This document shows, piece by piece, positions 31,591-42,600 of a stretch of 64,000 bases of DNA (within the stretch, counting starts at the first letter, position 1; each line of letters opens with the position of its first letter). The stretch is from Cytidiella melzeri (lineage: Eukaryota > Basidiomycota > Agaricomycetes > Polyporales > Irpicaceae), in contig JABYQR010000203.1 in assembly GCA_022592445.1 (NCBI GenBank), positions 18,885 through 82,884 of the forward strand, read 5' to 3'. Below the pieces are notes generated by a model, which worked only from the letters and a program-made list of their open reading frames with translations, was not told the DNA's origin and searched no databases. Made by a program: the position numbers and the translations under genes.

Positions 31591-33371
31591 CAAATTCTCA
31601 ATCCCTACATTCTTGGACAATGTAAATTTGTGGCTGCATTAGTAGTAAGTACTGTATCTGATTGATATCACAAAGTTTCACAACTGTTAGTTGCTCTCTA
31701 AGCAGAAGTTACAATCAGAACATAGCCTGTGGCAATTCCAATGGGGGTGAGGCACTTCAGACATCAACAGTACATAGTTTCATCAGCAGCAAGCACTGCA
31801 TTGTATTGTTGCACAAAGTTTTACAACAATTAGTTGCTCTCTAAGGACGAGTTGAAACCAGAACACAGCCTGTGGCAGTTTTAGTGGGGCTGATGCAGCT
31901 CAGACATCAATAGGACATGGTTACATCAGCATAGATCGCTGCCTTTGATTCTTCCATACAGTTTCACAACCACCAGCTGCTCCATAAACAGGAATTACAA
32001 TCAGAACATAGCCTGTGGCACCTCTGATGGGGGTGAGGCAATGCAGACATGTTAAAACTATATATAATATAATATGATATGATATGTAGTTTCCCACGCC
32101 TTATTACAAGGATGCTTTAGGTAGCAGAATTCCCACAGTCTTAGTATGGGAATTATGCAGCCGTATATGGAAACTCTAGTAGTAACTATCACATTAGCTG
32201 AGACGTACAGATATGGGTTGTAGTAGTACTATACATATATGTACGCCTGTGTTCTAGTAGCATAGGAAATGACATGGAAAGCACGTATGACTCCAGAGGA
32301 TGCCTAAAGCATACATCTGAGGACAAGTACTAGCATGAGTCATTTACTCATTATGTACGCCTCTGGTACAAGTGCTGAACCTAGTCATACAATGAGTCAT
32401 GCATGAGTCATGCACTTAGTAGTACAGTAGAATAGCTGAAGTAGACATGTATAGTAGTCGCTTACATAAGTAGATACAGACATGTATATAAGCAGAGCTG
32501 CTGAAGCAGCAAGAATAATAAGACTCATCTTCGAAGCTTAACAGCCTCTACCCCTCGCACACATATTCCACTTTGTTACTTAGAGAGCAACTAATGGTTG
32601 TGAAACTTTGTGGAACAATCTGATGCAGTAGTTGCTGCTGATGCAACCATGTCCTGTTGATGTCTGAGCTGCATCACCCCTATTGGAACTGCCACAAACC
32701 GTGTTCTGATTGTAGCTTCTGCTTAGAGAGTAGTGGCTGTGAAACCTTGTGAACCAATTGAATGCAGTGCTTGCTGCCAATGCAACCATGTACTGTTGAT
32801 GTCTGAACTGCCTCACCCCCATGGAAACTGCCACAGCTGTAACTCCTGCTCAGAACTCAGTGGTTGTGAGACTTTGCGGATCAACTGAATGCAGGTGGCT
32901 GCTTATGAAACCACGTCCAGCTGATATCTCACCCCCATTAGAGCTGCCACAGGCTGTGTTCTGATTGTAACTCCTGCTTGTAGAGCAACTGGTGGTTGTG
33001 AAACTGTATGGAAGAATCAAAGGCATTGCTTTATGCTGATGCAACCACATCCTGTTGATGTGTGAACTGCTTCAGCCCCATTAAACTGCCACAGGCTATG
33101 TTCTGATTTTAATTCCTCTTTAGAGAGCAACTCATGGTTGTGAAACTTTGTGCAACAATCCGACACAGTGCTTGCTGCTGATGCAACCATGTCCTGTTGA
33201 TGTCTGAACTGTCCACCCCCATTGGAACTGCCACATGCTGTATTCTGATCGTAACTCCTGCTAGAAAGTGACTAAGACTTGTGAAATTTTGTGAAACAAT
33301 CAGATACAGTACTAACTACTGATGCAGCCACAAATTTACATTGTCCAAGAGTGTAGGGATTGAGATTTTAC
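31591..33371. mobile_element. Foldback-like element: inverted arms built of 143-bp repeats
   Basis: The outer 65 bp of the left arm (from CTCAATCCCTAC near 31596) recur in reverse complement at the right end (to about 33367) with few mismatches. Inside, both arms consist of degenerate tandem copies of a 143-bp unit: plus orientation at 31640-32049 and minus orientation at 32579-33300. Long inverted arms made of subrepeats are the hallmark of foldback transposons. The loop holds an LTR (32050-32578). No transposase is present and target duplication was not resolved. Confidence 0.62.
32050..32578 (+). mobile_element. Copia-type solo LTR, family 5, copy 1
   Basis: It begins TGTTAAAACTATAT and ends CCACTTTGTTA, with TATATAAGC near 32482. 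It matches, inverted, 49881-50342, and its first 90 bp also occur inverted at 34455-34544. Confidence 0.65.
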
Positions 33372-33679
33372 AGAAACTTGTTGAAAGTGACCATGTACAA
33401 ATGTACAAATACACATCATTTTCCTCAGTCAGCTGCTCATCAATCTGTCTTTCCTCAGCTGGCTGTGATCAGTCGCAAATTTGGTCCTTGACCTCTTTGG
33501 ACATTGTGTTCCAGTTGTTGTTCTGCTTGAAGCACCATGCAATGATCTGAACAAGCTTTCACTTGCTGAACTTGTTGTTGCCTTGGAAAACCTGCATAGC
33601 AGTGTGGGAGTTGTTGTGACGGAGCTGGAATGGTTCTTGTTCCCCATCCATGTGGTACCAGACAAAACCGTGTTGCATC

Positions 33680-34459
33680 ATGATTGCAACTTGAGCTGAT
33701 GCTCAATGAATTGGTACGACTCGCTTTCTTTCTCTTCAAGCACATAGAACAGACAGCAACCTCCTCCTTTGATGTTCAACTTGAGCACCACACCATTGTC
33801 CGTGATGAGAGACATTGCATCCATGATGTGAGGCTCGGCGTCAGTGAACTTGCCATTCCAGATTTTTTTGGCAACAGCCTGTGAATTTTGCAATACAGCT
33901 CCAGTCAATTCATCCCACTCGAAGCAGTACAAGCTCACATCAGAAAGCTCAGTGGTTAGAGCAACAGGGCACTCTTTCCCAAAGAGCTCCTCGATTATTT
34001 TGATGAACTTGTTGACAATGGTGGTGCTCAAGGTGACGGGTGACAGTGAAACCATAGTAACAGCTTGCTCGATGTCAACTGGTACGGCAGGAGTGTGTGG
34101 GCAAAGTATTTGACGAGGGAGTGGAGGCCGGCTCCATTCGCTGCGACAGGCAGCACGGACTTGCTCCAGTTTGAATTGTACTCGCCCGCAGTGGTTTGTG
34201 TGGAAACCTGGTCCACGAGGTGCAGTCGGCTGTCTGTGAGGATGAGAGGTGTTGCAATGGCATTGCTGCTTGTCTTAGAGCTTGGCGAGGCGAGGAGTGT
34301 TGTTCCCCCCTTGATGCATGTCTGCGTTGAATGGAGGTGCGGATATTGTTGATAATATGGTTCCCCACTTCCTGTGGACATGGGCAGGGCAAAGGGATTG
34401 ACAAATGTGGCAGGAGGGGCACAAGAATTGTTAGACTGTGCACTTTGCGGATTTCCCAT
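33680..34459 (-). pseudogene. Unassigned protein frame starting inside LTR-derived sequence, frameshifted
   Basis: The frame begins MGNPQSAQSNNSCAPP at 34459. It runs through SVLPVAANGAGLHSLVKYF, then needs a 2-nt shift near 34085 to continue as VPVDIEQAVTMVSLSPVTLS, IIEELFGKECPVALTTELS and KKIWNGKFTDAEPHIMDAM to a stop near 33680. I do not recognise the family. Coding-like composition and similarity in frame across the shift suggest a real former gene. Its ATG lies in sequence matching the first part of LTR family 5 (34455-34544), so the start was supplied by the repeat or the gene belongs to that element. Confidence 0.45.
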
Positions 34460-34544
34460 ATCAAGACTGTGGGAACTCTGCTACCTTAAAGCGTTTTTGT
34501 AATAAGGCATGGGAAACTACATATTATATTATATAGTTTTAACA
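34455..34544 (-). repeat. LTR family 5, 5'-terminal fragment
   Basis: About 90 bp starting TGTTAAAACTATAT on the minus strand match the LTRs at 32050 and 50342, then diverge. Confidence 0.65.
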
Positions 34545-35234
34545 CGCTTTGTGCGTCAAACACAATGTCGAAAATGCTTTGGAGGACCTTTGCACACCCG
34601 TTCAGAATGTCAATAGGGACCTGGACGGGAACGCGTGGTGGAGGCAAACATCAGCTCACAACGATCGCGGCAATATCCTTGAGCGCGAGGAAGTCAGTCC
34701 CAGACTCCCCCGCTATGGAATCACGGGCGGATCGGAGGGTGTATGGACATGTCTTGCCTGTGCATGAGAATCGGACTCAGCAGTCCAGTCACAGTCGATT
34801 GTAAGCGTTGCAATGTCGCTTGCCCTCTCCGTCGCTGGGTGTGGAGGCTTCCTTCAAGTTCATGATTGTGGTAGCTGCATTACGTCGGGCATAGTAGTGC
34901 AGACTTGAGAGGTGCGTGAGGGTATCTCGTATGTTATTATTAGTTCCAAGCCTTATCTCTATCGTTTGAAGCTGCAGAAGGTGATAGTCTCAGGATCAAC
35001 TCGCTCTCGTCACGCATATCTAGTCCCACAGACTCGTTTCTGCTTTTAACGCACCAGACCACCCTGACACGACATCAGGAAAACCGTCAATCCATACTCT
35101 TAGATAATCCTGCACAGGTGGTAAGGAATATCATGATTACACAGAATATGCTGAAATATCATCGAATTGCTCCGAGTACCCTAGAGTGATTGAGGCCTAC
35201 GTGATTACGGTGAAGTACGTGAACAATAAGTAAA
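34545..35234. other. No supportable gene
   Basis: Only short ORFs without recognisable features are present. This may be the left terminal region of the Plavaka element, but no terminal repeat was found. Confidence 0.4.
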
Positions 35235-38200
35235 TCAGTACATTGTGCGATACAAGAATTTATTGCTAAATGGATTAATGTAGAAAGTACGACAATTGTC
35301 CAGAACGGTGGCGGACGTCCAAGCGGCAGGAGCAGTCGACCCGAACTTTGGGAAGAGATGTACGCTCTGACAAATGTCCGTGACTGGAATGATACTGGAA
35401 ATATGGTCGCCGCGTTCGTCTACGAGGGGCGAAATCTTGTACATCCGATGATTTGGGTCAGGCTGCGTCTGAAGTTTGGTGTACCATTCGATATACGCGA
35501 GATGTTGCGGTATGTCTGTGGATGATTTGAAGAGGGCATCTTGCGCCGCGGTGGGCAGCGAGAATATGGCACGGACACGGCCAACGCGATAGCCTACCTC
35601 CAACATGAGTAAAAAAACATTAGAATCATAAAACCAGCTACACACCTGTAATGCCTGTAAGCCCGCCAGATCCGTCGTTAACGAGCACCGTGTCAAAGTG
35701 GCCTGGCACAGGTTTCCGTCGCAAATCCATCCGAGCCGGCCAGGCATGAACTGAGTCGACGGTGGATGGTTTGCCGGTGACTACATCCATGCGCTGGAAC
35801 TTGAGGTGGTGCCAGACAGACAGCTTGCGCAAGGGGAGATGGAAGTTCCAAATAGCGTGTTCGAGTTGGCCGCGGGTGATATTTGGCTCATTAGTCAGTG
35901 TAACGAAGCGCGCAAGTGCCTCTCAAAAGAATCGTGCGCCGTACTGCTCGACTAGTTGCGGAATCGCGACCGATCTGACTGCTGGACGTTTTGCGAGGTG
36001 CAGGCGGCGGTCGAGATCCAAACCAGGAGGCGACCAAGTCTGCGGGATGGGCTTCTGGGGCTTCTCACGCTGACGGACTCGCCAATTAACAAACTGATCA
36101 TGGCGGTAGATTTTCTCGCGCCGCTCTAGCCACACCGTCATCTGCGTAAACTCGTCCTTCTTGTTTGTTGCTCGATATGCGTCCTTTGTGAAATCTATGT
36201 GAAGTCTCTCCGTATACTCTGTATTGAAATTGTCTGTGGTGCCAAACAAGCGGATCGACTGCGTGTAGTGGAGGGCGAAATGTAGCTTTGGTAGGTTGAA
36301 GTTTTCACAAATCCCCAACTTGACAAAAACGTCCTTATCAGCATGGAAGCGAGCCAGGGCGTCATCAAGGAGAGAGAGGGTGTTGTTGGTATGCACAGGA
36401 TATTGGGCCAAGTACAAGAAATCCAGGATGGCACGGACACACCTAACAACTGGCGCAGGCGAGACGGTGCCATCCAGGGGCGGCATATCCAGGACAAGTC
36501 CCAGCAAAATGCGACATATCTGGTCATGCTCGTGCCCGGTGACTTTCGACAGCGAGCTAATTCCGTTGCCAAATATTCGGATATGGTGATTGGGTGGCAT
36601 CTGACGACATCGTGCATCGATTTCGGCAGCTCCAAAGGCTTCAATCAGCCAGGCAACGAGGTGCTTGACGATGCCCTGGTAGAGTTGGTGAAGAACGTCC
36701 GGTGTAATTGACCGGAATATGTGAGTGTACGGTAAATTGATCCAGAATGGCTCGATAACGGGTTTCACGTTTCCTTCTGCGCAGGATTTCAGGAATTTCT
36801 CGGGATGGTCTTCGAACGAATCCAAGATATTTAGAATCACGGAAAGATCTCGAAGCTTGCTCGCCATCTCCGGGACATGGTCACCCAGCCAATCGTGCGG
36901 GATTGGGCAGCATGCACATTTCCCTGTGGTTCCTAGCGACGCCAAGATCTGTTCCGGATAATCACCGACAAAGCACGCAAATATGGGATGTGTCTTGTAC
37001 GTGGCGCCGTTTCCGCTTACCATGGTCAAACCTGACACGCCAGCCTTTTCCAGTGGCTCAAGCACTTTCTTCATGCATGCGTGATACAAATTTGCGAGCA
37101 TTCGACGACGTGCGGCTTTGTTAGCGATGAGTTCCAGCTTTGTTGTCGGGAGGTAACCGAGAAGCACATATGCGCGGGACGATGGTCTTCGACGGATTTC
37201 TTTGGGAATGTTGCCAATGGTAAGGTAGATGGGGTACGCCGTTTTATTGCGAAACAAGGTCAGTTGAGTTTTGTCTGTCGATATAATGATGGGAATAATT
37301 GTTGCGCCAGGGGAATCGCGCTCCACCTGCTCCTATGATGCACATATCAATAAATTGTCACATCAAATTGTCGCGCTGTGCATCTTACCTGCGTAGCCCA
37401 CCACCACCTGCCTGTCTGCATGTCATGAAACATGCGCTTCGTCTTCCCTGCATCCATGTAATGCTTCTCAGGCGCGAACACAAGGTACACTCCAAAATCA
37501 GGGTCACCAAATAACGATCTGATGCACTCTATGATGTCTCTGTAGAATATCTCGCATACTTCATCCCCGATGAGGACTTCGTGGCGCGCGAACCGAGGTC
37601 GACCCGGTAGACGCTTGTCAACGATGTCGTTAAGCTCATCTGTAGTGCGAAACGACAGACCAAGCAAGTCGGGGACCTGGCATCGCACCGGTTAATAGGT
37701 TCAAGTTCTTGCAAAGTTGATCTAGCTGACAAACCTCTGGTATTCTTAGAAGCTCCGTGAGCGCCGTCGACCCAGGGCCTCGTAACTTTGCCCAACGCGC
37801 AATCTCCCAGTCGATTCGCGACGAGAATGGTGCGTAAATGTTTTGAGTGGTAGGAACTTGCGTCGCATATACATCGTTACAGGTTTTCGATGTGCCAATC
37901 GGTTTCCCTGCTCCGCCTGGGTACTGTACAACATGCGGCGTTGATACGCTCGGAAATCGGCTAGGCGCGGAGACCCGGCAGCAGCCCGCCATTTGCGCGG
38001 CCCGCGTCATCCTGAGCGGCAAGTCCCTCAACTTTCCCAGCGTCACGGGCACGAGGAGTTCACCAAGGTCACGAGGAGTCCGCCGAGGGTCCGAGGACTT
38101 CACAAGGAGCAAATGCGCCGGAAACATCCGAGGCCGAGGGATCGCACCGAACTCTGACTCACAGACACGCCCCTTTTTGCATCGGAGCATGGGCCGGTCA

Positions 38201-38680
38201 GCCACCAAGTGTTTCGGACACGGGTCGGACCAACGGTAGAAGAAACTTGACGCGTGAACCCCGTTTCAGGAAGGCTCCTATCACGCCACGCTGTGCAACT
38301 CTTGGACGGCACCTCATCACCTGCTCGCGACGGTTGGCGCCTCTTCGGCGCAAGTGCGCGCGCCACTACTCCGCGTCGACCAACGCTGTGTCCCGCCGGG
38401 CGTCGACTCGCTGGGCATTTTTGCCTCCGCAGACGGAAGTATTTGGCCACCCCGTTTCCTCGCTCTTGCGTTTGGGTTTAGGCCATAGAAGGAAAGGTTT
38501 AGGAGAGGGTCTTTAGGATATATATAAAGGTGTTGTTTGTACTGCGCAGAAAAAAAGAAATCAATCCATACACCAGTTCCCAGAGTATACTTTACACTTT
38601 GCGTTCGCGTCGAGGGATTCTCTTCACGTCCCTAGCTGTAGCCTCTCCTGCGTTGCCTCATTGCGATCTCTTCCACGTTT

Positions 38681-39208
38681 ATGCCCGCGGCGTCCAACAA
38701 CGACAACCCGCCTCGAGTCTGCCGCTGCTGTCCTACTGTTCCCCATTCACCCACCGGCCTTTGCCCTTTCAGCCCGCGCCCGCGCGAGGTTCAACGCCGT
38801 TATCCCACCATCCCCGCGCCCACGCCGCCGCCCGAGCCCTCAGCAGCGCCTACGGTCTCCCCTGAGAGACCTACTCCTAAATCACCCTCGCCAGCGTTGT
38901 CCGTCGCCTCTGTTGCGGACTCGCTCGATAACTGCTCCTATTGCGACACTCAGAGCGACCACCCAATTCCCCTACGTACAGGACCTTTCGTCCCGCTCGA
39001 CTGCGATCGCCCGCGCGCGCCGCACCCAGATTGCTGGCTATCTCCAGACTTTGAAGGCGAGGATCACAAGTGCGAACTAGTACAGTTCAATCTTACCAGC
39101 TCTACCAACGTCGTCGTTGGCCACGCGTTCGCTTGTAATACGCATCGCCGCTCGGGAGGTGTTGTTCTACACTACCGCCCCCGCGCGCAGTCTGCCGAGT
39201 CCAATTAA
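38681..39208 (+). CDS. Small Cys- and Pro-rich protein of unknown function
   Basis: The single-exon ORF of 175 residues starts MPAASNNDNPP about 155 bp after the TATA box. It has an early Cys cluster (CRCCPTVPHSPTGLC), a Pro/Ser-rich linker with PTPPPEPS, a CSYCDTQSDH motif, then DCWLSPDFEGEDHKCELVQF and VVVGHAFACNTHRRSGG. The paired Cys/His residues could bind zinc. There is no signal peptide. I do not recognise the family. Its location inside a dead transposase gene suggests it arrived with an inserted element. GC-rich codon use differs from surrounding relics. Confidence 0.5.
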   Translation: MPAASNNDNPPRVCRCCPTVPHSPTGLCPFSPRPREVQRRYPTIPAPTPPPEPSAAPTVSPERPTPKSPSPALSVASVADSLDNCSYCDTQSDHPIPLRTGPFVPLDCDRPRAPHPDCWLSPDFEGEDHKCELVQFNLTSSTNVVVGHAFACNTHRRSGGVVLHYRPRAQSAESN

Positions 39209-39289
39209 CTGCGGTTTCACATAGCCTTCTGCTGCGACCCGCGCGCTATTAGTTTAACTTTCTCTCACGTCTCCTTCCGGCTTCGTTAT

Positions 39290-39383
39290 ACTGCGTTTGC
39301 TTTTTAACTGCGTTATTTTACTGCGTTACTGCGTTGCGTTTCATCTTCACTGCGTCGAGCTTACTGCGTTCACTTTCACTGCG
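39290..39383 (+). repeat. ACTGCG-word cluster downstream of the small Cys-rich ORF
   Basis: ACTGCG occurs at 39290, 39307, 39320, 39328, 39349, 39363 and 39378, seven times in 94 bp. This is far above chance and could be binding sites or the product of slippage. Confidence 0.6.
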
Positions 39384-40517
39384 CCCGCGTTTTACAGCAA
39401 CTATTTCACCTTCACCAGCGACCGCGTTTTGTGTTCGAGATTCATATTGCGCCTGCGTTTATCTTCTGCATCCCTCCGCTCGCCGTTTTCCTACAAGCCG
39501 CGACATCTCCCGCGCGCTCTCTTGGAGCCGCGCTATAATTCTCTCTCTTTCACCGCGCCGACTTGCCCTTTTTACCCACGATACGTGTGGTAGTTGCCCG
39601 TCTAGCTCCCTTCATATAAACTTTATCACAAAAACCTTGTCGCTCTTTTAGCACAGGTAAAACTAGGACTCTTGGACCACCTCGCATTACTTTAACACTT
39701 CCGCGCTTCCACACCTTTACACTTCTATTGCCACTTCGTGGTTGGTTGTGTTGTCTTTAAGGTTGTTCTTAGTTTGAAGCGTGATCCAGTGTCTCAGCGT
39801 GTGCAGAAGCTGACGCTCGGCCTCATCCCGCTGTAGGCGGTGGCGCTGCAGATTTGGCGGGGGATCACGGTCGGTTACAGCTCCAGCAGTTCAAATTGCG
39901 CGCAGTGGTTCCATAGTAACCATATCTTCTTCTGTCTCTGTCTCCCAATCCGACTCCTCTAAATCGCCTAACCCCCCCTTGTCCTCGCTGGATTCCATTT
40001 CGACGTCGCCATCCTGCCAGTGATCCAAATCGGCATAGTCACCCAGCGCATCACCTGAAGGATCGATTCCCAGGTGGAACTGGCCGGTTTCATCAAGTTC
40101 CTCCACTGCTGGCCCTATGATAACCTGCGGGAAAGCATGGTAATCGTTTGTATCATCACTGTCCTCATCGGAGAGGTTGTCGGAATTGCTGCTTGACTCT
40201 GTGTCGGAGAGGTTCTCTGCTGCGCCACGTTCCGCGAGATAATGTCGACACCCTTGAGCTTCGGTAAGACAATAGTGATGTTTAAGGCCGCTTCGACTGA
40301 AGACTTCTTTGCATGCAGGACATTTACGAGACATTTTGTTGCATAGGAGGTTTTCAAGTTTGTTCTGGGCATTCAAAATCGGCGTCAGATAATTGCAATC
40401 CCGTGACCTTACAATTTTCAAGCTTCGGCTCAGTCAAGATCGATTCCATCCCAAGGTCTGTCCTTTGACAAGCGTCATCCAAAGGCCCTTCTTCGCATCC
40501 ACTGTTTTAATTCCCTC

Positions 40518-41944
40518 ATGTCTAGCTATTATGACCTCACGCCTGCTCAGAAGGCCCAAATCACCCGAGAGCGCAAAAAACGCGAAGCGGAGGCTTATGC
40601 TGCCGCTCTGGAGAGTGAGGGCAAACGTAAGTCAGTGTTTCAACCTTTCCTTTTGTAAACTGACCCTCAAACACTTCAGCCACACGAGCTACAAAAGAAA
40701 GAGCCATGGATAACGCCGGTGAGTCTGCAACTTATCATGAAGGACTGGACCTCATGTAGTTACTTCAGTATGGAGGGGCGCAGCACCCACTGGGCATGGG
40801 CCTGCGCCGAAAACCAAGGTAGTGCCCACGGCGCCACAGAGTCGGGCAAATCCCAAGGCTGTCATGCGGCCTCGCGATGGCCGCCACCCTCCGCCTACCC
40901 TTTCTGACTCTGATGAGTCGGTTGGAGCTATCCGGCCTCCGTCCAAAGGGAAGCGGACCAGACAGCCTGAGGCAGAACGTGACGAACCCGCTGACGAACC
41001 TGCTGGTTTTGCAAAGCAAGCCAATCAACACGATAATCCCTCGTTGCGCCCGCAAAGCCAGGGTACAACTCAGTTGCCGCAATCAAGGAGCGCAGCCCAG
41101 CTCTTTGATGATGATGGTGACGACGAGGATGCTGAAGACGACAACAGCCGGCATCCATTCCTTTATGGCGACGACAATGGGCTTGCGTCCGATCAAGATG
41201 AAGACATTGATCTCGCTGCTGATCCGCATGGTTTGGCTGTCCAATTTCGATCTGAGGTAAGTAATCTTTCTATTTCTGACCCGCTTGCTCATTAATATTC
41301 AACCTTTTTTTTGATTGTTAGCTCCCTCGGACGATATCAGCTTCAACAAGAAGCCCTTCTCCTGTCGACATTCCACCCTTTGACCTTGATATGACCACTT
41401 CCACTGAACCCGAGGACCAGTCAGATCCTGATGAGGTCGATCTTAATGCACCCAGTACGACATCCTCCAAGCCTGGTGCTCATTCGCGCCTTGTCAAAGT
41501 CTCTAGTGGGCACCGTGCAAGGGCGCGGCATGCTGAGGTAATGTTTACTCCCTTATGATCTCACGCAGTCTCACATTGGTTGACAACTATCTTTAGAAGC
41601 CGCAATTCGTCACAGATCCGGGCACACCTCAGAGCCCCACCCAATCTGTTTTGAAGCCCGCTGATACTGAGAATACCAACAAAATCAGCCGCAATACCGA
41701 CCCGAACTCGCCGAACTACGGCTGGCCTGCCACTGCCTACTATGAGCGTGACGCCAAGTCCCCTCTGGCACTCAAGGCACAGCCCCTTGCACTGCAGCAA
41801 ATCATACGTGTCGCCCTCCGTGCAGCAATGGGCGACTTTTTGTTCACGACCGCATATCCATCGGACGAGAACAACTCGAAATACCTACGCTCTCTCCTTC
41901 GTAAATGCGCTCGGCGCCTCAAGTGTCATGGATGGCCTGACTAG
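40518..41944 (+). pseudogene. DUF6532-like protein, N-terminal half of a split gene
   Basis: Exons 40518-40626, 40680-40718, 40769-41256, 41322-41537 and 41597-41944 join in frame to 399 residues. The start MSSYYDLTPAQKAQITRERK is basic and helical. The middle is Pro/Ser-rich with acidic runs (LFDDDGDDEDAEDDN). The last exon opens a globular part, LALQQIIRVALRAAMGDFLF and SLLRKCARRLK, that matches the beginning of the DUF6532 domain. The frame then stops at 41944. The rest of the domain appears at 42600-43530, so an insertion likely split one gene. The first half may still be expressed as a short protein. DUF6532 has no known biochemical role. Confidence 0.65.
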
Positions 41945-42600
41945 CCCTTAATTTTCGCAATTTACCTCTTGTTTTTATCTGTAAAACTCCGGGCTACAAC
42001 CTAGTTTCAATTCTCTCTGCATAAACTCCTTTGCACGTCTATTAAGCGCCCGTATCACGTGGCTTAGACGCTCCACACGGTCACATTACTTGCTACTACG
42101 TCACACTGGCATGTGACTTAGCTTAAGTAAGACCACATGGCTACAGACACATGGCTCAGCCCATAGCTAGGGTTTGACGTCATAGATACCGTCCACATGG
42201 GCTCCTTATTGTTCTTTCCCTATTGTTCTCTTTATGGAAGGATGTTCTCACAGGTGTGGGAATGGAATACAATAGTTGGTCTCCTTTTAGATAGATTCTC
42301 TCACGAGTAGAGTTCTTGGCAAGGTCTAGACAATAGCTATTGTTCTCCTTTAGGTAGTCCTTTTGTTCTTCGTTCACACGGCTTCTTGCAAAGCCTGCCC
42401 TCAACATGGTCTGTGCGCAGGTCCCTGAAGTCTATATATACTGCTGCATGTACGCTCCTAGCCCCCATCTCGACCTCTTGGTCTTTACTGGGCTAGGTAA
42501 GCAAATCCCCTCTGTACTACATAGCTGGTAGTCAGAATACTAACTTGGTCTTTACTGGGCTAGATATCTGTATAAGGTTTATAGCTGGTGAGAGCATTGT
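41945..42600 (+). mobile_element. LTR-like insertion splitting the DUF6532-like gene
   Basis: The stretch has no ORF but carries a promoter-like TATATATAC box (about 42433) followed by a leader containing two copies of CTTGGTCTTTACTGGGCTAG (42479 and 42544) about 65 bp apart. Between them lie GTAAGC and a perfect TACTAAC branch-site word. It resembles an LTR with a spliced leader. Neither end nor target duplication could be fixed. Confidence 0.45.

Larger units (their letters stand above)
38000..39750 (+). mobile_element. Foreign segment inside the Plavaka gene
   Basis: Between two collinear Plavaka coding blocks lies about 1.75 kb of GC-rich sequence with its own plus-strand promoter-like TATATATAAAG (about 38518-38528) and an ORF (38681-39208). 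Exact ends and target duplication could not be found, so the limits are approximate and the mobile nature is inferred. Confidence 0.5.
35235..40334 (-). pseudogene. Plavaka-type transposase (CMC superfamily), nearly intact, interrupted
   Basis: On the minus strand the N-terminus at 40334 has a CPACKEVFSRSGLKHHYC zinc-finger-like motif and a long acidic region. After the interruption come HVVQYPGGAGKPIG and PFSSRIDWEIARWAKLRGPG (near 37830). An intron follows, then RPRFARHEVLIGDE, FHDMQTGRWWWATQ, a second intron and TIIPIIISTDKTQLTLFRNK. The catalytic-region landmarks ITPDVLHQLYQGIVKHLVAW, FGTTDNFNTEYTERLHIDFT and WNFHLPLRK follow, then a third intron and SVHLFPKFGSTAPAAWTSA near the stop at 35235. 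This order is that of Agaricomycete Plavaka transposases. Two in-frame TGA codons (39891-39893 and 35923-35925) and a foreign segment (about 38.0-39.75 kb) disable it. Otherwise the frame is remarkably preserved, implying recent death. Confidence 0.88.

Noticed and set aside
32045..32583. Target duplication for LTR family 5 copy 1
   Set aside because: AGACA on the left and CTTAG on the right do not match, and the exact 3' end (TTGTTA) is atypical.
31640..33300. Regular repeats considered as a CRISPR array
   Set aside because: The whole 143-bp unit is repeated with no unique spacers, arms are inverted, and the context is eukaryotic.
38100..38450. Minus-strand ORFs between the Plavaka blocks taken as transposase exons
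   Set aside because: Their sequence does not resemble the family, and the strand carries an independent plus-strand TATA box and ORF.
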